Source of the DNA: Achromobacter aegrifaciens
Lineage (GTDB): Bacteria > Pseudomonadota > Gammaproteobacteria > Burkholderiales > Burkholderiaceae_B
Assembly: GCF_902859735.1 (NCBI RefSeq)
Contig: NZ_CADIJY010000012.1
Span: 1 to 64,000, forward strand
DNA length: 64,000 bases
Direction: 5' to 3'
Below the pieces are notes generated by a model, which had not been told where the DNA came from, made no database searches, and saw nothing but the letters and a program-made list of their open reading frames with translations. The position numbers were made by a program, and so were the translations under genes. Shown here piece by piece: positions 37,711 through 46,306 of the stretch (position 1 is the stretch's first letter; each line of letters starts with the position of its first letter).

Positions 37711-38487
37711 ATGGAAAACACCGCTACCGCCGTCAAGAACAAGATCGAGGTCAAGAACCTGAACTTCTACTACGGCAAGTTCCATGCGATCCGCAATGTG
37801 AACATGTCGATCCAGGAGAAGAAGGTCACGGCCTTCATCGGCCCGTCCGGCTGCGGCAAGTCCACGCTGCTGCGCACCTTCAACCGCATGTTCGAGCTCT
37901 ACCCCGGCCAGCGCGCCGAGGGCGAAATCATCCTGGACGGCGAAAACTTGCTGACGGCCAAGACCGACATCTCGCTGATCCGCGCCAAGGTCGGCATGGT
38001 GTTCCAGAAGCCCACGCCGTTCCCCATGAGCATCTACGACAACATCGCCTTCGGCGTGCGCTTGTTCGAGCGCCTGTCCAAGGGTGAAATGGACGAGCGC
38101 GTGGAATGGGCCCTGAGCAAGGCCGCGCTGTGGAACGAAGTGAAGGACAAGCTGCACCAGAGCGGCAACAGCCTGTCGGGCGGCCAGCAACAGCGCCTGT
38201 GCATCGCGCGCGGCGTGGCCATCAAGCCGGAAGTGCTGTTGCTGGACGAGCCGTGCTCGGCGCTGGACCCGATTTCGACCGCCAAGATCGAAGAGCTGAT
38301 CGCCGAACTGAAGAACGACTACACCGTCGTCATCGTGACGCACAACATGCAGCAGGCCGCGCGCTGCTCGGACTACACCGCCTACATGTACCTGGGCGAG
38401 CTGATGGAATTCGGCCAGACCGACCAGATCTTCGTGAAGCCTTCGCGCAAGGAAACGGAAGACTACATCACGGGCCGCTTCGGCTGA
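37711..38487 (+). CDS. pstB: Phosphate ABC transporter ATP-binding protein PstB
   Basis: The 258-residue ATPase starts [20 protein letters not shown] after a short lead. It has Walker [10 protein letters not shown], signature [14 protein letters not shown], Walker [17 protein letters not shown] and the switch histidine in [23 protein letters not shown]. These are specific for PstB. It ends the operon: a strong terminator follows and no phoU, phoB or phoR lies downstream within the window, unlike the common pstSCAB-phoU arrangement. Confidence 0.97.
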   Translation: MENTATAVKNKIEVKNLNFYYGKFHAIRNVNMSIQEKKVTAFIGPSGCGKSTLLRTFNRMFELYPGQRAEGEIILDGENLLTAKTDISLIRAKVGMVFQKPTPFPMSIYDNIAFGVRLFERLSKGEMDERVEWALSKAALWNEVKDKLHQSGNSLSGGQQQRLCIARGVAIKPEVLLLDEPCSALDPISTAKIEELIAELKNDYTVVIVTHNMQQAARCSDYTAYMYLGELMEFGQTDQIFVKPSRKETEDYITGRFG

Positions 38488-38513
38488 CCGCCGCGTTTCG
38501 GCTCTGCAAATGG

Positions 38514-38545
38514 CGGCGCGCTGTTCGGACAGCGCGCCGTTTTTC
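38514..38545 (+). terminator. Terminator of pstSCAB
   Basis: CGGCGCGCTGT and ACAGCGCGCCG form a perfect 11-bp stem with loop TCGG, followed by TTTTTC, 26 bp after the pstB stop. Confidence 0.93.
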
Positions 38546-38714
38546 ATTTGCTGTTACAGCAGCACCTGCTCGGAGCCCGCCGGGGCTGCTCCTGGACGTT
38601 GCCCGCATGGCGGCCGGGAATCAGCACCATGAACATCCCCGCCAGCGCGTAACAGCCCCGCAGGCCCAGCCGCATAGGCCAACCGGGCCGGGATCTGGTA
38701 TAGTTGCCACCCTT

Positions 38715-38791
38715 CGGGGCGTAGCGCAGCCTGGTAGCGCATCTGCTTTGGGAGCAGAGGGTCGTGAGTTCGAATCCCACCGCCCCGACCA
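38715..38791 (+). tRNA. tRNA-Pro (anticodon TGG)
   Basis: The 77-nt gene folds into a full cloverleaf: acceptor CGGGGCG pairs with CGCCCCG, the D arm contains AGCCTGGTAG, the anticodon arm reads CTGC-TTTGGGA-GCAG with anticodon TGG, and the T arm contains GTTCGAATC. The 3' end ACCA is encoded. A -10 hexamer TATAGT lies at 38699-38704, 10 bp upstream. A bidirectional terminator follows immediately. No integrase or duplicated tRNA end is seen nearby. Confidence 0.97.
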
Positions 38792-38797
38792 ATGAAG

Positions 38798-38832
38798 AAA
38801 GGCCGTCAGCGATATGTCGCTGACGGCCTTTT
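38798..38832. terminator. Bidirectional terminator between tRNA-Pro and tetR
   Basis: GGCCGTCAGCGA and TCGCTGACGGCC form a perfect 12-bp stem with loop TATG, flanked by AAA on the left and TTTT on the right, so it can end the tRNA transcript and also the convergent TetR-family transcript. Confidence 0.93.
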
Positions 38833-38851
38833 GCTATTTCCGGGCCGACCC

Positions 38852-39562
38852 TCAGGTCAAGCGCAGCATCCGCCGCATCCTTTCCGTCAGCAGCTGCTTG
38901 ATTGCATCATCCGGGAGGCGCATTGGACCCGGGTCCGTCAGCATCATGGCACTGAGCGTTCCCAGCAGCATCTGCATGGCGATCTGGATTTCCAATTCTG
39001 TGTCCACGCCCGCCTGGACCGGCATTTTTCGAGCCAAGGCCGGCACGAACAGGGCATGCATATGGCGATTCAAGATGACCAACGGACTCGATTCTCGTTC
39101 GGCCATCGAGAAATCCTGTAGCACGGCCTTGAAAGTCCCCTGGCTTTCGCGGCAGCCATCGACGTAAAAATCCACCATGGCTGCGACGATATCCGAGGCG
39201 GTGCCTTCGGTCCAGACGGCGTCTTGGCGGACAAGATTATCGGCTTGCGCTTTGCTTTCCGTGACGGCAGCGTCCAGGACTGCCGCAAGAAAGGTCTCTT
39301 TGTCCTGGAAACGGCCATAGAACGCGCCGATGGATGTGTCCGCGAGACGTATCACGTCACCAATCAGTACCAGGTCCAGGTTGGCGTGCCGTTCTATCAA
39401 TTCGCGGCCGGCGCGGATCATCCTGGCCAGGGACTCCTCGCTGCGTAACTGACGGGGAGGACGCGGAACGCCCGGTGATTGGGCGACCGGGCGAGCGGCT
39501 TTCCGCTCCCTGGAAGCGCGCGTTGTCTTGGTAGTTGTTTTCTGCGATGGAGGGGCTGCCAT
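38852..39562 (-). CDS. TetR-family transcriptional regulator
   Basis: Starting at MAAPPSQKTTTKT the protein has 236 residues. A basic low-complexity N-terminus (about 45 residues, Lys/Arg/Pro-rich) precedes the TetR helix-turn-helix DLVLIGDVIRLADTSIGAFYGRFQDKETFLAAVLD. The C-terminal ligand/dimer domain has no family-specific signature that I recognise. A further in-frame start 66 bp upstream was rejected for lack of family similarity. It is divergent from an SDR gene, and an AT-rich palindrome lies in the 377-bp gap, so it probably represses that gene and itself. Confidence 0.88.
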   Translation of the reverse strand: MAAPPSQKTTTKTTRASRERKAARPVAQSPGVPRPPRQLRSEESLARMIRAGRELIERHANLDLVLIGDVIRLADTSIGAFYGRFQDKETFLAAVLDAAVTESKAQADNLVRQDAVWTEGTASDIVAAMVDFYVDGCRESQGTFKAVLQDFSMAERESSPLVILNRHMHALFVPALARKMPVQAGVDTELEIQIAMQMLLGTLSAMMLTDPGPMRLPDDAIKQLLTERMRRMLRLT

Positions 39563-39939
39563 GACAACATCTATCCAAACCTGAAGTGCCACATTATGCC
39601 GTAGCAGATGCGCTCTCTTATCGATCAAGCGCCTGTTGCTGCCACGTCATAACGGGGAGGTTGTTTGCAGGACGAACGGCGGTCACAGGTGCTTGGCCCA
39701 GCACTGATCTCGGCCTAGGGAAACCTCGCGTTGAAGGGCCTCAAGTACCTTCCAATAATAGAATTAGAATTCTAATTATTGTGTGACAACGAAATATGGC
39801 CATGGGTTGGTCCTCCTGCCAGCTCTGCCGTATCCCACGGATCAGTCCGCGACTTGCGTGGATGCAACGGCAGGTCATGCGCACGGCGGCGATGCGGCAT
39901 GGCGCGGCTCCTCGCATAGCGGCATTGGAGAAGAGAATC
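39563..39939. other. 377-bp divergent intergenic region, tetR/SDR
   Basis: No gene is seen here. The middle (39750-39790) is strikingly AT-rich against a GC-rich background and carries a 16-bp perfect palindrome, listed separately. The right half is open in the SDR frame for 48 codons but has no family similarity. A ribosome-binding site GGAGAAG precedes the SDR start. Confidence 0.55.
39762..39777. promoter_or_regulatory. Perfect palindrome, candidate TetR operator
   Basis: AATTAGAATTCTAATT is a perfect 16-bp palindrome in the intergenic region between the divergent TetR-family and SDR genes. Size, symmetry and position suit an operator of the adjacent regulator. Confidence 0.5.
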
Positions 39940-40776
39940 ATGAGCGATTACATCTCAGGCAAGACCATCGTCATTACCGGGGCAGGCGGCGGCTTTGGAC
40001 GCCAAGTCGCGCAGCAGGCCGCCGCCCGTGGCGCGCTGGTGACGTGCGGCGATATCGACGCGGACGCTGCGGCGGAAACCGTCGCACGCATTACCGCGGC
40101 GGGCGGCCGGGCGCAGGCCCTAGCCGCGGATGTCCGCATTCTGGATGACCTGAGAGGCCTCGTCGGCGCCAGCGTGCAGCGCTATGGTTCGATTGACGTA
40201 ATGCTCAACAATGCAGGCATCATGCCGCTGGCTTTTGTCGCGGATCACTCGCGTGCCTACGATGCCTGGATGCGTTGTATCGACATCAATATGAGGGGCG
40301 TGTTCAATGGCATGATTGCCGCCCACGATGCGATGATCTTTCAGGGGCGGGGCCACTTCATCAACATCTCGTCCATCTATGGGGACTTCCCCGCAGTGGG
40401 CGCGGCAATCTACGGCGCCACCAAAGCCGCAGTCGATTTCATGTCGGAAGCCGTGAGGACGGAGGCGCGCGGGAAGATCAAGGTGACGACCATCAGCCCC
40501 ACCGGAGTGCCCAACACCGGACTTGGCGGGTCCGTAGCCAACCACGCTGCCGCCGTCGGGAGAGTCGGGAACAACATGGAGCAGTTCATGGCAATGGTAA
40601 AGGGCCTGCAGGAAGGGGCCCTGCCGCCTGATCTCCGCGATCCGGAGAGCCTGTCGCATATGCCGGTGGAGCCTGACTCGATCGCCGACGCGATCCTGCT
40701 TGCCATCGATCAACCATGGGGCGTTTCGGTCAGCGACATGACGGTGCGCGCTTCGGCGGATTGCTTCGTGCTGTGA
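39940..40776 (+). CDS. Short-chain dehydrogenase/reductase
   Basis: Starting at MSDYISGKTIVITGAGGGFG the 278-residue protein is a classical SDR: cofactor motif TGAGGGFG, NNAG, ISSIYGDF with the catalytic serine, and YGATKAAVDF with catalytic Tyr and Lys. D42 in GDIDAD after the second strand suggests NAD(H) over NADP(H). The C-terminal region (VANHAAAVGRVGNNMEQFMAMVKGLQEGALPPDL) is longer than in minimal SDRs and may form a lid. Substrate unknown. Probably controlled by the divergent TetR-family protein. Confidence 0.88.
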   Translation: MSDYISGKTIVITGAGGGFGRQVAQQAAARGALVTCGDIDADAAAETVARITAAGGRAQALAADVRILDDLRGLVGASVQRYGSIDVMLNNAGIMPLAFVADHSRAYDAWMRCIDINMRGVFNGMIAAHDAMIFQGRGHFINISSIYGDFPAVGAAIYGATKAAVDFMSEAVRTEARGKIKVTTISPTGVPNTGLGGSVANHAAAVGRVGNNMEQFMAMVKGLQEGALPPDLRDPESLSHMPVEPDSIADAILLAIDQPWGVSVSDMTVRASADCFVL

Positions 40777-40842
40777 TGGATCCGTGGTTTGTCGGCCAGG
40801 CGCCGCCAGCCTGCCAATTGATGGCGTGGGCGGGGACCTGAA

Positions 40843-41493
40843 TCAGGCCGACCAATCTGCCACGAACTCATCACGAAACCGCCGTATCCAGTCCAGCCGC
40901 GTGGCAGCAAGCGCGCGGCCGCCATCCGTCTGCATGGTTCCCGCGATGCGTGCGAGCTTCAATTCGATGTGATCCAGCGCGTAGGCGCCGTCGTCCAGTT
41001 GCCGATGCGTGCCCATGGGGTCGGTGGGGTGCGCAAGCGCCCGCCCCAGTTGCCCGCCGACATGGAACATGCGGGCCAGTCCCACCGGTCCAAGCGCATC
41101 CAGGCGGTCGGCATCCTGCACGATGCGGGCCTCGATGGTCCGGGGCGGGATGTTGGCGGAGTAGCTGTGGGCCTCGATGGCATGATGGACGGCTGCGAGC
41201 TTGGTTGAGGGATAGCCGGCGGCCTGCAGCTCACGCACGGCCTCGTCAGCCGCCATGGCCGATGCGCGCGCCCGGTCGGGATGGTTCTTGGGCAGGTTGA
41301 CAAGGTCATGCAGGTAACTGGCGGCCATGACCACCATGGCGTCGGCTTCGGGGTGGTGCGCCAGCATGCTGTTGGCGGCCTTCCATACGCGTTCCAGATG
41401 GCTCAGGTCATGGGCGCCGTCACCGGTATCCGCGCTCTGGGCGATCAGTATGAGCTGCGGCCGCAATGCCGCCAAATCTTCGCGCATCTTCAT
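40843..41493 (-). CDS. HD-domain phosphohydrolase
   Basis: Starting at MKMREDLAALRPQL the protein has 216 residues. The HD metal-site signature is present: an N-terminal GAHDLSHLERVWKAA histidine pair, SYLHDLVNLPKNH with the HD doublet, HHAIEAHSY and VQDADRLDALG with the distal aspartate. Such proteins hydrolyse nucleotides or other phosphate esters. An alternative start two codons in is equally likely. It lies 87 bp after the NCS1 permease gene on the same strand and may belong to that operon. Confidence 0.87.
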   Translation of the reverse strand: MKMREDLAALRPQLILIAQSADTGDGAHDLSHLERVWKAANSMLAHHPEADAMVVMAASYLHDLVNLPKNHPDRARASAMAADEAVRELQAAGYPSTKLAAVHHAIEAHSYSANIPPRTIEARIVQDADRLDALGPVGLARMFHVGGQLGRALAHPTDPMGTHRQLDDGAYALDHIELKLARIAGTMQTDGGRALAATRLDWIRRFRDEFVADWSA

Positions 41494-41580
41494 TTTCTTC
41501 CGCCAGCTTCGGGACCAGCGGAAAGTGTACACAGGACGTTTTCGGGCCGGGCGTTTTGCCGCGCGGCCCGCAGCGCGGCC

Positions 41581-42909
41581 TTAGCCGCCCTGCGCCTGCA
41601 TCCGTGCCGCCGCCATGGAGCAGATCCGGTACACCAGCGCCGACACCACGAAGCTGGCCGGCGCGGCCAGCGTCGCCGCGAAACCCTCCGTGTGCATCAG
41701 CGCCAGGCCGCAGATCGCGCCTGCGAACCAGCCGGCCAGGCCAGCGCGGTTGAAGGCGGCCCCGCCATGTTGCGGCGCGGACTCCTGGTCGCCCAGAATG
41801 TGCACCAGCGCCACCGCCACCCACGACACCACAAAGATGCCCTGGTAGGCGAGCGCCTGCAGCAGATACGAGAACACGTCCAGCAGCATCAGCGCATACG
41901 TCACCGCGCCCACGATGACCGCCCACATCGCCTTGGGCCAGCGCATGCCCGGCCAGCGCGCGAAGAATGCCTGCATGTTGATGGTGGCCAGGTAGTAGTT
42001 GGCGGTGTTGATGCGGGTCTGCGTGATCCACACGAACAGCAATCCGCCCAGGCCCATCAGCTTGAGCAGCGCCAGCACCACCGACACTTCCGACAGCGCG
42101 GCGTCGCTGGGGATGGTGCTGACCAGATAGATGCCGGCCACGCCGTTGAGCAGGAAGGTCACCAGATAGAAGGGCATGCCGAAGTTGTAGCGGCTATGGT
42201 AGGTCTGGTCTTCGCGCTTGCCGAAGCGGGCATAGTCGAAGGTGAACATCATCAGGACCCATACGCCCATGTAGTACACGAAGGCGTCCCACCAACCGCC
42301 GGGGACCGGGCCTTCGGGCGGACCGAATGACAGCCAGGCATCGCTGTAGCCGTATTCCTGCGTCGCCATCACCACGGCCAGCAACAACCCCAGCAAATAG
42401 AAGGGCAGCAGCACGCCGTTGAACTTGTCGAGCCATGTTTGCACGCTGCCGAAGATCAACAGCACGCTGTAGATGACCACCACCAGCGCCACCAGCCAGT
42501 ACGGCACGACAGGATAAAGATGATGCGCCGCGACCGACATCACCGCGCCTTCGAACACCGCGTAGTAGATGGCGGTGGCGAAGAAGATCAGGGTGGCCAG
42601 CGCCGCGCCCGAGGTGCCGAAGAGCCGGCGCGAGAACAGCGCCACCGACAGGCCGCTGCGGATGGCGTAGCGGCTGATGACGCCGTTGATCAGCCCGTAG
42701 CTGATCACCGACAGCACCATGCCGATGATGGCGTTGCGGGCGCCGTATTTCAGCGCCAGCGTGGCGCCGACGACGATGTAAAACACGGCGCTGCACACGG
42801 CCCACCAGGCCATGGTGAGGGCGTAGCGGGGCATGCGGTCGCTGTCGGCGACGGCATGCAGCGAGTTGTCCGTCTCATCGGACGGTTTGCGTGGGGTCAT
42901 GTTGGCCAT
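41581..42909 (-). CDS. NCS1-family purine/pyrimidine-type permease
   Basis: Starting at MANMTPRKPSDETDNSLH, with GGAG upstream, the protein has 442 residues and about 12 hydrophobic segments. Features of the cytosine/purine/allantoin/hydantoin permease family include the polar N-terminus followed by WWAVCSAVFYIVVGATLALKYG, a YARFGKREDQTYH loop and TQTRINTANYYLATINMQAF. It would import a nucleobase-like or cyclic amide compound with sodium or protons. It is downstream of the Pxp/biotin carboxylase genes on the same strand, which suggests that it supplies their substrate. Confidence 0.85.
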   Translation of the reverse strand: MANMTPRKPSDETDNSLHAVADSDRMPRYALTMAWWAVCSAVFYIVVGATLALKYGARNAIIGMVLSVISYGLINGVISRYAIRSGLSVALFSRRLFGTSGAALATLIFFATAIYYAVFEGAVMSVAAHHLYPVVPYWLVALVVVIYSVLLIFGSVQTWLDKFNGVLLPFYLLGLLLAVVMATQEYGYSDAWLSFGPPEGPVPGGWWDAFVYYMGVWVLMMFTFDYARFGKREDQTYHSRYNFGMPFYLVTFLLNGVAGIYLVSTIPSDAALSEVSVVLALLKLMGLGGLLFVWITQTRINTANYYLATINMQAFFARWPGMRWPKAMWAVIVGAVTYALMLLDVFSYLLQALAYQGIFVVSWVAVALVHILGDQESAPQHGGAAFNRAGLAGWFAGAICGLALMHTEGFAATLAAPASFVVSALVYRICSMAAARMQAQGG

Positions 42910-42971
42910 GTCGGATCTCCTGGCGGGATCGGATGCTGCGGTTCGACTGCGGAACGGGCGCGGGTCGCCCA

Positions 42972-42997
42972 CCGGCCTTGCCAGGGGGCAAGGCCGG
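42972..42997 (-). terminator. Strong hairpin between pxpC and the NCS1 permease gene
   Basis: CCGGCCTTGCC and GGCAAGGCCGG form an 11-bp perfect stem with a 4-nt loop in the 137-bp gap. No U-run follows on the minus strand, so it more likely tunes or protects the message than ends it. Confidence 0.45.
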
Positions 42998-43046
42998 GAT
43001 ATAAGAAAAACCGGGAGAAGGGCGCGGACCGGCCGCGCCCCGAGGA

Positions 43047-44036
43047 TCAGCCGCTGAGCGCCTGATGCAGCCGCTCGAAGCGGGCGCGGTAGTCGCGCCT
43101 TGCGGCCACCGCCTGCTCCAGCGTCACCCGCTCGAAATGGGCGCTCTGGTTGGGCTGCATCTGACCGACCTTGTCCAGGTCGGCGCTGATGACCGTGCCT
43201 ATCATGGCGTAGCCGCCGCCGGACACCGCATCGCGATGCAGGATGATGGGTTCCACGCCCGCAGGCACCTGGATGGAGCCGATGGGATAGCAGGCGTCGA
43301 CGATGTTCGACGGATCGGCGCCCGCGCCGAAAGGTTGCTCGCGGGCGCGAAAGCGTAGCGGGCGGCCCTGCTTGTAGCGGTAGCCGATGCGATCGGCCTC
43401 GGAGGTCACGGTCCAGGCGTCTTCATAGAAAGTGGCGGCGGATTCTGGCTCCAGGCGGTGATCGTATAGACCCGGAAGCACGCGCAGCGTCTGCGTCTTG
43501 GGCGGGGCCTCGGCCAACGCGGCCGGCAGTTCGCGGCCCACGCGCGTGCGGATGGACGCCCGGCCCACCGCCAGCCGGTCGCCGGCCTGCAGCTTGCGGC
43601 CTTCGTGCCCGCCGATAGCGCCCAGCGCGTAGGTCGAGCGGCTGCCCAGGACCACAGGGACGTCGATGCCGCCCGCGACCGCCAGGCAGGCGCGGGCGCC
43701 GGCCTGCACGAAGTCGAACGACAGCCGGCTGCCGGCCTGCACCGCCAGCGCCACATTGCAGGCCTGCGCCACGCCGTCGATCTTGGGGATCATGCTGGCG
43801 CCCGTCACGGCAATCACGGCGGTGCGGTGGAACAACAGCTCCGGGCCGAGCAGCGTGCATTCCAGCACCGCGTCGCCGGCGGCATTGCCCACCAGCAGGT
43901 TGGCGGCGGCCAGCGCGTACTGATCGAGCGCGCCGGACGGCGGTATGCCCAGGTGGTAGTGGCCTAGGCGGCCCGTGTCCTGCACCGAAGTGGCCAGGCC
44001 GGGCTTGATGACTTCGATGATGGGATCGTTAGGCAT
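43047..44036 (-). CDS. pxpC: Biotin-dependent carboxyltransferase-family protein, PxpC/KipA (allophanate hydrolase subunit 2-like)
   Basis: Starting at MPNDPIIEVIKPGLATSVQD the protein has 329 residues. Family segments are SVQDTGRLGHYHLGIPPSGALDQYALAAANLLVGN, LAVAGGIDVPVVLGSRSTYALGAIGGHEGRKL and the C-terminal VDACYPIGSIQVPAGVEPIILHRDAVSGGGYAMIGTVISADLDKVGQ. In 5-oxoprolinase this subunit works with PxpB; in urea carboxylase the homologous region is part of the carboxyltransferase. It overlaps pxpB by 8 bp. See pxpB and the biotin carboxylase for context. Confidence 0.9.
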   Translation of the reverse strand: MPNDPIIEVIKPGLATSVQDTGRLGHYHLGIPPSGALDQYALAAANLLVGNAAGDAVLECTLLGPELLFHRTAVIAVTGASMIPKIDGVAQACNVALAVQAGSRLSFDFVQAGARACLAVAGGIDVPVVLGSRSTYALGAIGGHEGRKLQAGDRLAVGRASIRTRVGRELPAALAEAPPKTQTLRVLPGLYDHRLEPESAATFYEDAWTVTSEADRIGYRYKQGRPLRFRAREQPFGAGADPSNIVDACYPIGSIQVPAGVEPIILHRDAVSGGGYAMIGTVISADLDKVGQMQPNQSAHFERVTLEQAVAARRDYRARFERLHQALSG

Positions 44037-44901
44037 GGAGCGTCTCCAGCAGTTGGGCGTTGCAGGCATCGGGCGCGCGCTGGAACTCGGCCAGCGAGAA
44101 CGACACGGGCCGGATGCGCAGGTCGAAGCTGCCGGCCTCGACCTGCGCCGTGGCCTGGTCGTACTCGTCGCGGGTGATGGGCTTGAACTTCACGATGTCG
44201 CCCGGGCGGAAAAACACCATCGAATCGCGCAGATGCGCCTGGCGCTGGGCAGGTTCGAAGATGGGTGCTGGCGTGACGCCGAACATCTGGTAGCCGCCCG
44301 CGCCGCGTACCGAATAGATGCAGCCGAAGCAGCCGCCGTGTCCCACCGTGTGTTTGGGAGTATCGGTGCGGGGGCGCAGGTATTTGGGAACCTGCAGCTG
44401 GCGGTCGCGTTCCACCATCTGGTACATGAAGGGCAACCCGGCCACGAAGCCCACCATGGACACGAACCAGGGCGAACCGGAGTGGGCGTCGATGAAGCCC
44501 TGCACCGAGTCGTGGCCGTTGATGCGGGCCGCGTACTCCAGGTCGGTGGATTCCGGATCCTGGTGCCTTTCGCGAAACCGCATCAGGGTCTCGTGGGTCC
44601 AGGGGTCGTTGTAGTACACCGGCACTTCGATGATGCGGGTGGCCAGCGTCAGGTTGGCCAGGTCTATGCCCGCCTCCAGTTCGCGCAGCAGGGCCAGCAG
44701 GGCGTCCGGCGCGATGCGGTCGGGGTCGTACCGTACTTGATAGGACGCGTTGGCCGGGCATATCTCGGTCACGCCGTCGACCGCGCGTTCGCGCAGCGCC
44801 CGCGTGATCGCCATGCCCTTGAAGAAGGATTCCAGCGACATGTCCTCGCTGATCTCGACGAAGATGAACTCGTCGCCGCCATGGGTGTAGCGCAAGCTCA
44901 T
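44029..44901 (-). CDS. pxpB: PxpB/KipI-family protein (allophanate hydrolase subunit 1-like)
   Basis: The 290-residue protein shows the KipI/AHS1 signature: GDEFIFVEISEDMSLESFFKGMA, VYYNDPWTHETLMRFRERHQ, FVSMVGFVAGLPFMYQMV, and HTVGHGGCFGCIYSVRGAGGYQMFGVTPAPIF. It has a longer N-terminal region than E. coli PxpB (about 218 residues), closer to the form fused in urea carboxylase. It overlaps the biotin carboxylase gene by 4 bp and pxpC by 8 bp, so the three are translationally coupled and probably form one complex. Confidence 0.88.
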   Translation of the reverse strand: MSLRYTHGGDEFIFVEISEDMSLESFFKGMAITRALRERAVDGVTEICPANASYQVRYDPDRIAPDALLALLRELEAGIDLANLTLATRIIEVPVYYNDPWTHETLMRFRERHQDPESTDLEYAARINGHDSVQGFIDAHSGSPWFVSMVGFVAGLPFMYQMVERDRQLQVPKYLRPRTDTPKHTVGHGGCFGCIYSVRGAGGYQMFGVTPAPIFEPAQRQAHLRDSMVFFRPGDIVKFKPITRDEYDQATAQVEAGSFDLRIRPVSFSLAEFQRAPDACNAQLLETLHA

Positions 44902-46298
44902 TGGTTTTCCTCCCGGTCCCTTTGCATCCAGGCTTCAAGATAATTGGTGTGGTAGCGGCCCGCCAGCACGTCCGCATCCTCCAGCAGTTCGCGGTGCAGG
45001 GCCAGCGTTGAATGCACGCCCGTCAGTTCCACTTCGTCGAGCGCGCGCGCCATGCGCGCCAGCGCCGCCGCGCGGCTCTCGTCCCAGACGATCAGCTTGG
45101 CCAGCAGCGAGTCATAGTAGGGCGGCACGGAGCAGCCCGGATACAGCATCGAGTCCACGCGCACGCCGGGCCCGCCGGGCCAGCGCACGTGTTCCACCCG
45201 GCCAGGGCTGGGCGCGAAGTTGCGCTTGGGGTCTTCGGCGTTGATGCGGCATTCGATCGCTGCGCCGCGAATGGCGATGTCCTGCTGGCGTAAGCGCAGG
45301 GGTTCGCCGTCGGCGATGCGCAGCATTTCGCGCACCAGGTCCACGCCCGTGATGGCTTCGGTGATGGGGTGCTCGACCTGGATGCGGGTGTTCATCTCGA
45401 TGAAGTAGAACTCGCCGGCGCCGCGGCTGTCGTCGTACAGATACTCCAGCGTGCCCGCTCCCCGGTACCCGACCGAGCGCGCCAGTTGCGCCGCCGATTC
45501 GCACAGCTTCTGCCGGGTGGCGGGGTTCAGGGCGGGAGAGGGCGCTTCTTCCAATACCTTCTGCCGGCGCCGTTGCAGGGAGCATTCGCGTTCATACAGG
45601 TGGACGGCGTTGCTGCCGTCGCCCAGAACCTGCACTTCGATGTGCCGCGCGCGCGGCAGATAGCGCTCCAGGTATACGCCGGCTTCGCCGAAGGCCGCCT
45701 GCGCCTCGGCCTGGGCCTGCGGCATCTGCGCGCGCAGTTCGGCTTCGTCGCGCACCACGCGTATGCCGCGCCCGCCGCCGCCCGCGGCTGCCTTGATCAT
45801 GAGCGGGTAGCCAATGATGGCGGCATGGGGCAGGGCTTCGTCCAGCGATGACAGCACGCCTTCGCTGCCAGGCACCGTCGGCACGCCGGTCGCCTGGGCG
45901 CAGGCGCGCGCCGCCGCCTTGTCGCCCATCGTGCGGATGGTGGCGGCATCGGGCCCGACGAAGATCAGGCCGGCGTCGCTCACGGCCTGCGCGAATGCCG
46001 CGTTTTCCGACAGGAAGCCGTAGCCGGGATGTACTGCCTGGGCGCCGGTGCTGCGGGCGGCCTCCAGCAGCGCTTCGGTGTTCAGATAGCTGCGCGTCGC
46101 GTGCGAGGGGCCGATGAGCACCGCTTCGTCGGCCATGCGCGTGGCCAGCGCGTCTCGGTCCGCTTCGCTGTATACGGCCACGGTGCGCATGCCCAGTTCG
46201 CGGGCGGCGCGGATGATGCGCAAGGCGATTTCGCCGCGGTTGGCCACCAGCACCTTGTGGATGTTGCGCGGCCGGTAGGGAAGATGGGTATCGGACAT
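44898..46298 (-). CDS. Biotin carboxylase subunit (AccC-like) of a split carboxylase
   Basis: The 466-residue protein has the biotin carboxylase fold: IHKVLVANRGEIALRIIRAARELG, GYGFLSENAAFAQAV, the ATP-grasp loop PLMIKAAAGGGGRGIRVV, ERECSLQRRRQKVLEEAPSP and FIEMNTRIQVEHPITEAITGVDLV with the catalytic E and R. It carboxylates biotin on the 80-residue carrier encoded 8 bp upstream. A second, distinct accBC set for fatty acid synthesis is expected elsewhere in the genome; this copy is tied to pxpABC and likely carboxylates a dedicated small substrate. Confidence 0.9.
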   Translation of the reverse strand: MSDTHLPYRPRNIHKVLVANRGEIALRIIRAARELGMRTVAVYSEADRDALATRMADEAVLIGPSHATRSYLNTEALLEAARSTGAQAVHPGYGFLSENAAFAQAVSDAGLIFVGPDAATIRTMGDKAAARACAQATGVPTVPGSEGVLSSLDEALPHAAIIGYPLMIKAAAGGGGRGIRVVRDEAELRAQMPQAQAEAQAAFGEAGVYLERYLPRARHIEVQVLGDGSNAVHLYERECSLQRRRQKVLEEAPSPALNPATRQKLCESAAQLARSVGYRGAGTLEYLYDDSRGAGEFYFIEMNTRIQVEHPITEAITGVDLVREMLRIADGEPLRLRQQDIAIRGAAIECRINAEDPKRNFAPSPGRVEHVRWPGGPGVRVDSMLYPGCSVPPYYDSLLAKLIVWDESRAAALARMARALDEVELTGVHSTLALHRELLEDADVLAGRYHTNYLEAWMQRDREENQ

Positions 46299-46306
46299 GG
46301 CGCGGC

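Noticed and set aside
38715-38791. tRNA-Pro as an integration site for a mobile island
   Set aside because: No integrase gene and no repeated tRNA 3' end were noticed in the following accessory region, and a normal terminator follows the tRNA.
38544-38792. Minus-strand frame across tRNA-Pro ([17 protein letters not shown])
   Set aside because: This is the well-known spurious peptide produced by reading a tRNA gene on the opposite strand.
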